Origin: Chitinophagaceae bacterium UBA2793
GTDB taxonomy: Bacteria > Bacteroidota > Bacteroidia > Chitinophagales > Chitinophagaceae
Direction of reading: 5' to 3'
Assembly (NCBI GenBank): GCA_002352045.1
Contig: DEHT01000081.1
Coordinates: forward strand, 38,157 to 48,231
Length of the DNA: 10,075 nucleotides
This document shows positions 1-6,968 of the stretch, piece after piece. Each line of letters opens with the position of its first letter. Position 1 is the first letter of the stretch. Made by a program: the position numbers and the translations under genes. Under the pieces are notes generated by a model, which made no database searches, was not told the DNA's origin, and saw only the letters and a program-made list of their open reading frames with translations.

Positions 1-18
1 AAGGTGAGACCTTTGTTT

Positions 19-89
19 GGGTCGGTACCGAAGGTTATACCCTCGAAGCAAAAGTAAATTGTCCGGGTTGTAACCTTCGGTGCCGACCC
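19..89. repeat. Imperfect inverted repeat, about 24-bp arms, intergenic
   Basis: The left arm (19-42) and right arm (65-89) are reverse complements apart from one inserted base and two substitutions, around a 22-nt spacer. Each arm contains a small palindrome of its own (TCGGTACCGA at 23-32, TCGGTGCCGA at 78-87 with one mismatch). A further short palindrome, AAGGTgagACCTT, lies at 1-13, so the element may continue beyond the window. It is GC-richer than the AT-rich spacer around it and lies about 100 bp past the end of the nearest gene, without a following T-run. It looks more like a dispersed intergenic palindromic repeat than a terminator, although both are possible. No reading frame was recognised in 1-188. 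Confidence 0.6.
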
Positions 90-122
90 TGAATTATTTA
101 CAACAGTCTTTTTTTCTTACAA

Positions 123-145
123 AAAGAAATTTAAAAAATTTCTTT
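123..145 (-). terminator. AT-rich hairpin, possible terminator of the metal cluster
   Basis: AAAGAAATTT (123-132) and AAATTTCTTT (136-145) form a perfect 10-bp stem with a 3-nt loop. Read on the minus strand, it follows the beta-barrel gene by about 43 nt, and the last stem bases run into a short T-run. The stem has only one G-C pair, so it would be weak; placement is the main support. Confidence 0.35.
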
Positions 146-188
146 ACAGCATTTACAATTGCTAATAATGTATGGCCCATATTCTTTT

Positions 189-998
189 TTAAAATGCATT
201 AAAAATATTGTACTCCAACCTTAGCAAAGCTCCGTTTTCGCTGGTACGTGGCAGGTTGTTCGCTATCGCAAATCTATACCCCACATCTACCCTCATTCGG
301 CTTTGAATAATAAATTGTACGCTGGGTGCAATGTCAATAAATGTTTTGCCGGTATTAAGATTGGTTTGTCCCAATAGTTCCATCATAAGATTTACATTGG
401 TTTGATTGTAACTGGTATATTCTTTTGGCAACATTAGCCTGCCGGCAGATATTGTGTAAGCCAAAGCATGCCTGCTGCTGTTGCCATACAAAAACTTTTT
501 TCCTCCTGTATTATCGGCTGCATACAAATGCGACAGTGATGCCGATAAAGCAATACGTTTTATAAGCTGTGTGGCTATCAGTCCGGTTTCTACACCACTA
601 TTCATTAGTAGTAAATCAATTGCAGGTTGATGAATATGCAGGTTGCTGATGCTGCCCCGCATATAAGCTGCCATTCGAAAATGGCTTTGAACATCATCGG
701 TACTAAAGAAGCGGTACTTGGCATACAAACTTCCGCCGTTTAGTTTGGTACTGCCACTCATATTGCTAATGGCGGCATCAGCTTTTAGCATAAACTTTTT
801 TGAAATACCAATCATTATTTCCGGTATGGTAGCAAAACGGTATTTGTCTGTATTTTTTATATGTGCCAGGTTATTGGTAAGCCTAAAGCCCAGCGACTTT
901 GCCGGCAAATTGCTGGCGGGGTCGGTATAAACATATAGTTCCTGCGCTTTACTGCCAATGCTGAATAGTAGCATTAAAGTTGATAATAATAGTTTCAT
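189..998 (-). CDS. Secreted beta-barrel-like outer membrane protein of the metal cluster
   Basis: I do not know an experimentally defined function for this 269-residue protein. A signal peptide is clear (MKLLLSTLMLLFSIGSKAQ), followed by alternating hydrophobic/polar segments rich in Y, F, L and S, such as LYAKYRFFS, IAPSVQFII and MRVDVGYRFAI. It ends in Phe, as many outer-membrane barrels do. An N-terminal segment, LYVYTDPASNLPAKSLGFRL, looks conserved-family-like and recalls proteins I associate with Bacteroidota metal clusters. An in-frame TTG start lies 12 nt upstream (1010), but the ATG at 998 gives a cleaner signal peptide and is preferred. It is the last gene of the minus-strand run beginning with the HYC_CC_PP-type gene, so a role in outer-membrane passage or sensing of metal is inferred by association only. 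It has no Cys and is unlikely to bind soft metal itself. Confidence 0.75.
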   Translation of the reverse strand: MKLLLSTLMLLFSIGSKAQELYVYTDPASNLPAKSLGFRLTNNLAHIKNTDKYRFATIPEIMIGISKKFMLKADAAISNMSGSTKLNGGSLYAKYRFFSTDDVQSHFRMAAYMRGSISNLHIHQPAIDLLLMNSGVETGLIATQLIKRIALSASLSHLYAADNTGGKKFLYGNSSRHALAYTISAGRLMLPKEYTSYNQTNVNLMMELLGQTNLNTGKTFIDIAPSVQFIIQSRMRVDVGYRFAIANNLPRTSENGALLRLEYNIFNAF

Positions 999-1016
999 AA
1001 TTATGTTCAAATGAAT

Positions 1017-1058
1017 ATTTGGGAGTATAGAGGATAATAAAGCTCCATACTCCCAAAT
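1017..1058. other. 12-bp stem-loop between HMA gene and barrel gene
   Basis: ATTTGGGAGTAT (1017-1028) and ATACTCCCAAAT (1047-1058) are perfect reverse complements around an 18-nt loop. The structure sits 23 bp after the stop of the HMA-domain gene and 18 bp before the ATG of the barrel gene on the minus strand. No long T-run follows on either strand, so it is not a textbook intrinsic terminator. It could weaken read-through, protect a processed end, or bind a regulator. Confidence 0.6.
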
Positions 1059-1081
1059 TCAAAATTTTTAAAAAAAATTAA

Positions 1082-1624
1082 TTAAATGGTTACATGAAAA
1101 ATTCTGGAACCTTCTGCCAGGCCTGTTTTTTTACAGCAGGTACCGACCACACCGGTTTTGTAACATTCCATATTGGTAAAAGAATTGTTTTTCTTAAAAA
1201 TTTTTGCAGAAACATAACCCTTATCTACCACCGAAATGGTTTGTTCGCCATTCAGCTTTTGGCCTGATGCATTTAAGAAATGCAGGTTCATTCCGGCTAC
1301 ATTGTAATGATTGTCTTTTTCAATAACCAAATCGTTGAACTGAATCACCGCTTTTAAATTGGCAACAAAAAAACCGGCATCTTCTACTTTTTTCTTCAAC
1401 TGGTCGAAGTTTACACTTGCTCCGGGTTTAAAACTGATGTTGAATGTGGAAGTTTTAATATCGCTCATTACTTTTTCTACATAATCGAGCGACTGTAAAG
1501 ATTTATTAATTGAATTGCTACACATGCTGCAGGTAAGCCCACTTGCTTGCAAACTTACTTTTGTAACCTGTGCCTGTACTGCTACCGAAAATAAAACGGC
1601 AGTTATTAAAAATATTTTTTTCAC
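1082..1624 (-). CDS. Secreted heavy-metal-associated (HMA) domain protein, 180 aa
   Basis: A signal peptide (residues 1-19, ending VQAQ) precedes an HMA fold of about residues 21-90. The metal-binding loop is GLTCSMCSNSI with Cys32 and Cys35 (CxxC), followed by the usual pattern of a V-E-K-V strand, an N-I-S-F strand and a final G-F-F turn. A second region (about 98-180) is not a classical HMA domain; it ends in a Cys cluster (C154, C163, C164 in CYKTG...GTCCKKTG) and the tail RIFHVTI. HMA domains bind soft metals, mainly Cu(I), also Zn, Cd or Hg; a secreted form would act in the periplasm as chaperone or buffer. The start is GTG; no in-frame ATG upstream is available and any later start would remove the signal peptide. 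The gene lies downstream of another secreted HMA gene and probably shares its transcript. Confidence 0.85.
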   Translation of the reverse strand: MKKIFLITAVLFSVAVQAQVTKVSLQASGLTCSMCSNSINKSLQSLDYVEKVMSDIKTSTFNISFKPGASVNFDQLKKKVEDAGFFVANLKAVIQFNDLVIEKDNHYNVAGMNLHFLNASGQKLNGEQTISVVDKGYVSAKIFKKNNSFTNMECYKTGVVGTCCKKTGLAEGSRIFHVTI

Positions 1625-1651
1625 AAATAATAATTTTACAATTAAAAAGAT

Positions 1652-1688
1652 TTACAACATTCGAAAGTAGCTCGGCCGAATGTTGTAA
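1652..1688. other. 12-bp stem-loop between the two HMA genes
   Basis: TTACAACATTCG (1652-1663) and CGAATGTTGTAA (1677-1688) are perfect reverse complements around a 13-nt loop. On the minus strand the stem begins 38 bp after the stop of the 122-residue HMA gene, ends 27 bp before the GTG of the next HMA gene, and is followed by a T-rich run (ATCTTTTTAATT). It could be a weak intrinsic terminator or attenuator reducing expression of the downstream genes, or a processing site. Confidence 0.6.
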
Positions 1689-1726
1689 TTGATTTGCAAT
1701 AGGCAAAATTTTCGCCCAGGTTTTAT

Positions 1727-2095
1727 TTACTTTTTTTGCAAAGTGGCATCTGCTTTTTTGGCATCGGCCTTTCTATCGTATTTGCAGCAGCCATGCAATG
1801 CATTATAAGCTTTATCGGTTGCTACAAAATCCTGTGTATCGTAACCCGATTTTGCAATGCGCTTTTGTATTTTTTGCGATGAGGTTTTTTTATCGTTAAA
1901 ACTTACTTGCAGCATTTTGGTTTCTTCGCTCCAATTGGCGGTGGCTGCACCGGCTTTAATGGCCGATTTTTCTATGGTTTCTTTACACATACCACAGTTG
2001 CCCCACACTTTAATGATTTGAGATTCTAATTCCTGTGCTGAAGATTTTGTAAAAATACCTAAGCATAAAACGGCTAAAATGGATAATACTTTCAT
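1727..2095 (-). CDS. Secreted heavy-metal-associated (HMA) domain protein, 122 aa
   Basis: Signal peptide of about residues 1-20 (cleavage near SSA-Q), then one HMA-like domain (about 26-90) whose loop is WGNCGMCKETI, with Cys34 and Cys37 as CxxC. The domain is followed by a short second motif, YNALHGCCKYDRK, with His101, Cys103 and Cys104, which could complete or extend a metal site, and by a Lys/Ala-rich tail. This arrangement (HMA followed by a CC-K-Y motif) is familiar from Bacteroidota periplasmic proteins in metal clusters. Family knowledge suggests binding of Cu(I) or a similar soft cation; the actual metal is not readable from sequence. The ATG at 2095 fits the signal peptide exactly. 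A palindromic repeat element lies just upstream (2134-2289), separating it from the HYC_CC_PP-type gene. Confidence 0.87.
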   Translation of the reverse strand: MKVLSILAVLCLGIFTKSSAQELESQIIKVWGNCGMCKETIEKSAIKAGAATANWSEETKMLQVSFNDKKTSSQKIQKRIAKSGYDTQDFVATDKAYNALHGCCKYDRKADAKKADATLQKK

Positions 2096-2507
2096 GATTT
2101 TTATATTTAATTTTTTATAAATGATTTTATTTCATTACTGTCCGACTAAAAAACTTCAAGTTGGGCTAAAACCCATAAGCGGTGCAGGTTTCAATAGCTG
2201 GTTTCAATAGCCCAGGGCTTAAGCCCTGGGCTATTGATTCAAATCTTCTCCCTGTGGGCTTTAGCCCAACTTAATCGGACAATAGTAATTTTTTTTATTG
2301 ATTACATTAACTAAACAGCATTTCAGTAATGTAGAAGAATAAAGTTAAATGTGATTTTTAATGTTGACCATTGCATTGTCGTACAAGAGTGCGATGCAAC
2401 GATGTACCACAATGAACAAATGATGGTAGCATTAAATTTATTGTATGCAAAGCAAAACATACCATTACATCTTTCAATGAAAAATGCAACTTACCACACA
2501 GTGTAAA
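2096..2507. other. 412-bp gap inside the metal cluster
   Basis: About 156 bp of this gap (2134-2289) is a nested palindromic repeat element, annotated separately. The remainder (2290-2507) is AT-rich, with no recognisable gene or RNA. No clear TAnnTTTG promoter element was found in front of the HMA gene at 2095, so it is unclear whether the HMA genes are transcribed from the gene upstream or from an undetected promoter here. The unusual length compared with the other gaps of the cluster is largely explained by the inserted repeat. Confidence 0.6.
2134..2289. repeat. Nested palindromic intergenic repeat element (MITE/REPIN-like)
   Basis: The ends are imperfect inverted repeats. The left end reads ATTACT-GTCCGA-C-TAA, then AAGTTGGGCTAAAACCCA at 2159-2175. 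The right end, read on the other strand, is ATTACT-att-GTCCGA-T-TAA, then GTTGGGCTAAAGCCCA. In the centre, 2204-2237 is a perfect 34-bp palindrome built on AGCCCAGGGCTT. Just left of it a 12-mer, GGTTTCAATAGC, is repeated directly (2187-2198 and 2200-2211). The arms themselves contain the smaller palindrome GGGCTTTAGCCC. There is no coding capacity. Such structure is typical of short non-autonomous elements mobilised in trans, for example by REP-associated tyrosine transposases; that identity is inferred. It would fold into a large cruciform or RNA hairpin between two genes of the metal cluster. Confidence 0.8.
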
Positions 2508-2894
2508 TTAAATTCTAAAAACCCCGTGAAAAATACGGGCGGGCAATGGGGTAAACCCAGGTGGAGAGTTGCTTTGTACTATTGGCTTTTCGGTAGGTTC
2601 GGGCAAATTCCAGGTATATTTGGAAAAAGTTTTTGCAACGATGGCTTCCGCAATAGTAAAGTCTATATTACTTACAGCCTTTTTGTGGCTGTCTTCGAGT
2701 TTATAAAATTTGTGATCGTCCTCGCAGCAGCCGCCTTTTTTTTCTTTCATTCCGCATACGCCACAGGTCTCTTTATTGCTGCCATACAGTTCTGTACCGG
2801 CATATTCGCCCATACAGTAATGAATTTCCATGGCAATGCCCGATGATACCGTTAAGTACAATAAGGTTAATATGCTGAGGGCAAAATTTTTCAC
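2508..2894 (-). CDS. HYC_CC_PP-type secreted Cys-rich protein, first gene of metal cluster
   Basis: The 128-residue protein shows the three signatures that give the family its name: H-Y-C in IHYCMGE (residues 25-27), C-C in GGCCEDDHK (56-57) and P-P in SPPGF (111-112). An additional CGVC pair lies at 44-47 and His61 follows the CC. The N-terminal hydrophobic stretch (about 3-22) is a signal peptide or anchor, so the Cys/His sites face the periplasm. The biochemical role of the family is not established as far as I know; in Bacteroidota it is met next to HMA proteins and outer-membrane receptors, as here, so metal binding is a reasonable inference. The start is GTG, only 5 nt after a TAnnTTTG-like element, suggesting a leaderless or nearly leaderless transcript. 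The upstream gap to the hydrolase gene (2895-3146) shows no gene. Confidence 0.85.
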   Translation of the reverse strand: MKNFALSILTLLYLTVSSGIAMEIHYCMGEYAGTELYGSNKETCGVCGMKEKKGGCCEDDHKFYKLEDSHKKAVSNIDFTIAEAIVAKTFSKYTWNLPEPTEKPIVQSNSPPGFTPLPARIFHGVFRI

Positions 2895-2899
2895 AGGCC

Positions 2900-2907
2900 C
2901 AAAAGTA
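2900..2907 (-). promoter_or_regulatory. Candidate -7 element (TACTTTTG) of the metal cluster
   Basis: On the minus strand the sequence is TACTTTTG, a full match to the Bacteroidota -7 consensus TAnnTTTG. It ends 5 nt before the GTG start, so transcription would begin at or next to the start codon. No good -33 TTTG was found at the usual distance, which lowers confidence. Confidence 0.4.
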
Positions 2908-3146
2908 AATAAATTTTTAAAATGAGCGATAGGGAATGAGTTAAAATTAGCTGCTTGCTATATGATAATAACTATTGGCTTAATGGTTAGAAAGATATTT
3001 TGAAGGTAGTATTTGAGAGTTTGAAGCGGTTCGGGTATTGCCGAAGCGGCGGATTATTAGCTCTAAAGTTTAATAGAAGAACAAATGACGAGCCATATAC
3101 AAATGTTTGACACTATCACTTCTGCAGCCATTTTGGCAATCCCGTG

Positions 3147-4859
3147 TTAGTGGCAGGCATTCTTGTAAGTCGAATTATTTTTACATAAAGGAATTTTTAT
3201 ACAACTGGTATTATGCCATTTTATTTGTAAAGGCTCTCCAGCATCTTTTATTGTTTCTGTTGAAACAGGTTTACCCGAACCATAATTGATAATTTCGAAA
3301 GGATGTTTGTTGATATTGAGCAAAATAATAAGCCTGCTTCCGGCATTAATTTTTTTACTTACAAATCGGGTATTATCAAAATGTATTAATTCTTTTTTGT
3401 TGGGTTTAAGAAGTTGTCGTTTAGCGTTGTCTTTTGCAAAACTTGCTCTACCTACATACCTTGTAAGAAAAAAATATTTCCCATTTGGCATTAGTTCATA
3501 AATAGCTAACGAAACATCCATATCTTTTTTATTTATGGTTGCCCAAAGATTACCTGAAAATGAGCCGTTAATTGTGAATCCTTCCTGAAAAGGCTCTGTC
3601 TTTAAAACCAACCCGTTGCTTACATCAAGGCTATCAAAGATAATTGTTGGTGTATAATAATTATTTTGATTTTCTCTGTCTTTAAAATCTACACTTTGTT
3701 TTTGAAATCCTTTTTCCTTTGGTTTAGAAAATGATAGGGTTGTTTTATCAAGATATAAAGTCAATGTATCGTTGTTAATTTTCTCAAGAGTTGGGCTATG
3801 TTTCCATTCGTTTGTGCCCATCACTTGATAGTTAACTCTGTCTTTCAACAGTGAAGGCTTTGGCTTGCCTTTTAAAATATAGTCAAGCCAATCGTAAGCC
3901 AAATCAATCATGCTAATATTTGCAACGCTATCAATTTCATAACCCATTAAATTTTTGGCAGGTCTGCGTTGACCACCCCAATGGTCATAAGGCCCAATTA
4001 CAAAATAATGATTAGCATTTTTATTATGCATTGTATGTAGTTTGAAATATTGTATTGCACCTATTTGCGAACCGTCATAATACCCTGTGGTTGATAAGAC
4101 AGGGATATTTATTTTCGCATATTCTTCTGCTGTTGGTACCGTTGATTTCCAGTAACTATCGTAAGCAGGATGTGATAGCCAATTTTGGAATATTGGATTT
4201 GGTTGGCCCCCTAAGCTATCCAAAGTTCTGAAAGAAGCCCCTGAATTAAACCAATCAAAAACCAAATTTCTACTATAAGGTTTATTCTTATAAATATTGT
4301 CATTTGACCAATTTAAAATCCCTCCAATTGGAACATTATTCTCCATAGGTGTATCAAAACCAGGCATAACCGCTACTTGCGGTACAATTGTTTTCAAAGC
4401 AGGGTGCAAGTTTTTAGTGGTAGCCCATTGTGAAAATCCGGTGTAGCTTCCGCCAAACATTCCAACACTTCCATTGCACCAACTTTGTTTACTTATCCAA
4501 TCAATGATATCATAAATGTCTGAGCGCTCGTGTTCGTATGGAGCATACTCTTTTAAATTGGTACGAATGCCCCTAGCATAAGCTACAATGCCTACATAAT
4601 CTCTATCCGCTGAACGCTTTCCAAAAATATTATCACCTGATCCTTGATAATAAGTCGTATAAAATAAAATTGCAGGTAATGGATTAGCGTTTGTCTTTTT
4701 ACGAACAACGATTGCGGAAATATCAATACCACTTTTTGTTGGAATTAAAACGCTGTCCTTAATTATATATATGCTGTCGGTTGTTGTTGGGTTTTGAGCA
4801 AATACTGCATTAAAACTCGTCAACAAAGTGCATATTGTAGTAATTATTAAATGTTTCAT
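3147..4859 (-). CDS. Secreted CocE/NonD family alpha/beta hydrolase (peptidase S15-like)
   Basis: The 570-residue protein has a signal peptide (about 1-21, ending VFAQ). An X-Pro dipeptidyl-peptidase/cocaine-esterase type alpha/beta-hydrolase domain follows. The nucleophile elbow is GGSYTG with Ser138; the acid is probably Asp262 in TGYYDGSQIG; the His is His293 in GPYDHWGG. A C-terminal galactose-binding-like beta domain (about 360-555) follows, ending near KWHNTSCIKIP. Family members hydrolyse esters or amides, including cephalosporin side chains, cocaine and X-Pro dipeptides; the substrate here cannot be told. It likely acts in the periplasm or outside the cell. Hand counts of three 60-base lines give about 30-35% G+C, against about 40-50% in lines sampled from neighbouring genes, hinting at a different history. 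The last 12 or so residues (with Cys, Asn, Lys) look like an extra tail beyond the expected domain end. Confidence 0.9.
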   Translation of the reverse strand: MKHLIITTICTLLTSFNAVFAQNPTTTDSIYIIKDSVLIPTKSGIDISAIVVRKKTNANPLPAILFYTTYYQGSGDNIFGKRSADRDYVGIVAYARGIRTNLKEYAPYEHERSDIYDIIDWISKQSWCNGSVGMFGGSYTGFSQWATTKNLHPALKTIVPQVAVMPGFDTPMENNVPIGGILNWSNDNIYKNKPYSRNLVFDWFNSGASFRTLDSLGGQPNPIFQNWLSHPAYDSYWKSTVPTAEEYAKINIPVLSTTGYYDGSQIGAIQYFKLHTMHNKNANHYFVIGPYDHWGGQRRPAKNLMGYEIDSVANISMIDLAYDWLDYILKGKPKPSLLKDRVNYQVMGTNEWKHSPTLEKINNDTLTLYLDKTTLSFSKPKEKGFQKQSVDFKDRENQNNYYTPTIIFDSLDVSNGLVLKTEPFQEGFTINGSFSGNLWATINKKDMDVSLAIYELMPNGKYFFLTRYVGRASFAKDNAKRQLLKPNKKELIHFDNTRFVSKKINAGSRLIILLNINKHPFEIINYGSGKPVSTETIKDAGEPLQIKWHNTSCIKIPLCKNNSTYKNACH

Positions 4860-4935
4860 TTTTACTATTCTATCTTGTCTGTATAATTATGCAGAATCGT
4901 CTGTTTCGCTTACCACTAACCGGTGGCTTGTAGCT

Positions 4936-4943
4936 CAAAATTA
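4936..4943 (-). promoter_or_regulatory. Candidate -7 element (TAATTTTG) upstream of the hydrolase gene
   Basis: The minus strand reads TAATTTTG, a full match to TAnnTTTG, located 76 nt before the hydrolase ATG and just past the porin stop. A TTTG lies upstream on the minus strand (4961-4958), but at a 14-nt spacing, shorter than usual. If real, the hydrolase gene has its own promoter with a leader of roughly 70 nt and is not part of the porin operon. Confidence 0.4.
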
Positions 4944-4949
4944 GCGGCC

Positions 4950-6962
4950 TTAGTTTACAAACCACCACCGAATGCCTAATCTAAAAATCATACCTGCTGT
5001 TGGAATGAGCGGAGTAGCGTAATTATTATTTACAAAGCTGAAGCCGTTTTTAAGGTACAGCGTATTGAGGTTTTCGGTACGAATGAAACCGGTAAAGCTT
5101 TTAATTCTAAAATGCAGAAAGGCATGTATATCGGGCAGGTTTTTAAGCTTTACTGAATCTTGAGGTACAAACTGCCCCATAATGGGTGAATAATTGTAAG
5201 CATCAAATGGAGTAAAATACCTTATCTCGAGCCCTGTGCTTAAATTTAGATTTTTATAAAACTGCCCTTCGTAAGCAATGCGGCTCCTTGTATAAATGAA
5301 TGGAACTTTTATAGCTGAAGATGCATCGGTTTGCTGCAGGGTGGCATCTACATATAAATTCCACCTGCGATACAGTTTCACTTTTTTGGATGCGGAAACC
5401 TGAACTATATTTATGAGTTTACCTGTTTGTGCAGGTGTGTAGTAATTTTCAAAATAAGTATAGTTTGTAATAAGGTGGTTGGCAAATTTTAGCTGAATGA
5501 AAGAGTTATTAGCTTCGGCGCCAAATGATACAATGTTTTCTTTTTTAAACGAACCCGGATAGCTGTAGTTGAATGAAGAGCGGCCATCAAAAATAAAAGA
5601 AGGCGTTCGATTGCTATTGATGAAGAACAATTTTATTTCGCCCCATTTTTTATTTAAAGTGCGTGCAAGATTTGCCGATGCGCTGTAGTCTCCGGCATTA
5701 AACCCCGATGCAAAGAACTCGCCTTTTAAACTGATATCCCATTTTCGGTTGCGGGTTTTATTTCTATACTCTCCATGCAGCTTTACGTTGTAAAAATTTT
5801 CGAGTCCGTCTTTTAAATAGCCGCCAATATTTTGTAATGCTACCCCTGCTTCAATAAACTGAGCCGGATTTTTAGCATCGGGGAATTGAATAAGAGAAAA
5901 ATCATTTTCTACGATTCTCCATCTTTCGTTTACCTGCACTGTATCTCCTCCCTGTAAAAGGGAAATATTGAACCAATCTTTATAGGTAGAAGAGTCGGGT
6001 ATAATATCTCTAAACCTGTATCTTGATGAGGTATAGCTTATACTATGCTGCAATCTTAGCCTTGGATAAAAAAGATATTCAGTGGTAGAATCGTTGATGG
6101 CGATGGAATCTTTTTGACCAAGGTCGAAACTCTGCCTGAGAAAAGTGGTAAAATCTTTGTATTGATTACCGGAATTAATATTTGTAGAAAAAGGGTTTTG
6201 CCTAAAGGAACCGGTATTGCCCATAAATACATCCACCCCAAACCTATCTTTAAAATTTGGATTGAGTAAAAAAGAATCGTTTTTAATTCCGCCGTTCTCC
6301 GAAGCACGTATGGTATTGTTTACAATCACAAAAAATGCAGCATATCTTTTTTTCTTTCCCTGGTAATTAGAAAAAAAGCGGGCATTGTTGTGGTTATTAT
6401 TTTGATTGAGAAAAAAGCCCGGTGCATTAATAAGCCTATAGTCGAAGCCGGCATTAAAGCGAGGATTAATGTTTTGAGTATGCTGTGCCATTACCATTTG
6501 CTCTTTGCCCGAAGCCAACTGGTAGCCAATCATAGAGAATGGCCTGGTGGTTTTATAAAATTTGGTTTCTTCTAATTTAAACCTATAAACATCAAATGCA
6601 TGAAAGCCTGCATCGAAACCGGCTTTTGTAAAGGGTGAAAAAATTAATGGGTATGCCGCAGCTCCATTATTGCCTAAATACATATAATGTGCCGGAACCG
6701 GAAAATAGGTATTGAAATCGTTTACGGTAGAATCAATACTGTACCGCTTTAAATCGTGGAGATAACGATAGCTAATAGTAATGCTATCTTTTAAATCGTT
6801 TCGTTGTTCAAAACCGGGCTGAGTGGCTGTATCACTGGCCTGCCGGCCACCGGAGCGAATGCCGGCATTAAGGGTTTCTCCCAATTCGGTAGCCTTCCTT
6901 ATTTGGCTAAAGGAAAAGTTATTAAATAACAGAAGCGATAAAATAAAAAAAAATGTACGCAT
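4950..6962 (-). CDS. Putative porin of the Porin_10 type, outer membrane beta-barrel
   Basis: The 670-residue protein begins with a signal peptide (about 1-20, ending SFSQ). A long series of amphipathic strands typical of a large outer-membrane barrel follows, with many aromatic and Asn/Gln residues and strand ends such as HFRIKSFTGFIRTENL and the C-terminal MIFRLGIRWWFVN. The N-terminal half (about 55-250, with SITISYRYLHDL, PFTKAGFDAGFHAFDVYRF and AQHTQNINPRFNAGFDY) fits the Bacteroidota putative-porin family (Pfam Porin_10), whose transport substrate is unknown to me. The ATG lies only 6 bp after the stop of the purine nucleoside phosphorylase gene, so the two are almost certainly co-transcribed. 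A role in nucleoside or nucleobase uptake is a tempting but unproved inference from that pairing. No plug domain or TonB box is visible, which argues against a TonB-dependent receptor. Confidence 0.85.
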   Translation of the reverse strand: MRTFFFILSLLLFNNFSFSQIRKATELGETLNAGIRSGGRQASDTATQPGFEQRNDLKDSITISYRYLHDLKRYSIDSTVNDFNTYFPVPAHYMYLGNNGAAAYPLIFSPFTKAGFDAGFHAFDVYRFKLEETKFYKTTRPFSMIGYQLASGKEQMVMAQHTQNINPRFNAGFDYRLINAPGFFLNQNNNHNNARFFSNYQGKKKRYAAFFVIVNNTIRASENGGIKNDSFLLNPNFKDRFGVDVFMGNTGSFRQNPFSTNINSGNQYKDFTTFLRQSFDLGQKDSIAINDSTTEYLFYPRLRLQHSISYTSSRYRFRDIIPDSSTYKDWFNISLLQGGDTVQVNERWRIVENDFSLIQFPDAKNPAQFIEAGVALQNIGGYLKDGLENFYNVKLHGEYRNKTRNRKWDISLKGEFFASGFNAGDYSASANLARTLNKKWGEIKLFFINSNRTPSFIFDGRSSFNYSYPGSFKKENIVSFGAEANNSFIQLKFANHLITNYTYFENYYTPAQTGKLINIVQVSASKKVKLYRRWNLYVDATLQQTDASSAIKVPFIYTRSRIAYEGQFYKNLNLSTGLEIRYFTPFDAYNYSPIMGQFVPQDSVKLKNLPDIHAFLHFRIKSFTGFIRTENLNTLYLKNGFSFVNNNYATPLIPTAGMIFRLGIRWWFVN

Positions 6963-6968
6963 CTTAGC

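Noticed and set aside
999..1010. Upstream TTG start adding four residues to the barrel protein
   Set aside because: The ATG at 998 gives a normal signal peptide directly, while the TTG adds MNII without support.
1518..1706. Minus-strand frame of 62 codons across the gap between the two HMA genes
   Set aside because: It overlaps the start and signal peptide of the HMA gene in another frame and has no family resemblance.
2323..2460. Minus-strand reading frame of 45 codons in the gap between the HYC_CC_PP-type gene and the HMA gene
   Set aside because: The translation has no recognisable motif, no signal peptide and no promoter-like element in front; in an AT-rich gap such a frame is expected by chance.
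2484..2846. Plus-strand frame of 120 codons opposite the HYC_CC_PP-type gene
   Set aside because: It lies antisense to a gene with clear family motifs and a signal peptide; its translation resembles nothing and mirrors the codon pattern of the real gene.
4911..4929. Short inverted repeat (CCAC/GTGG) after the porin stop as a terminator
   Set aside because: The stem has only about four pairs and no T-run follows; it is too weak to call.
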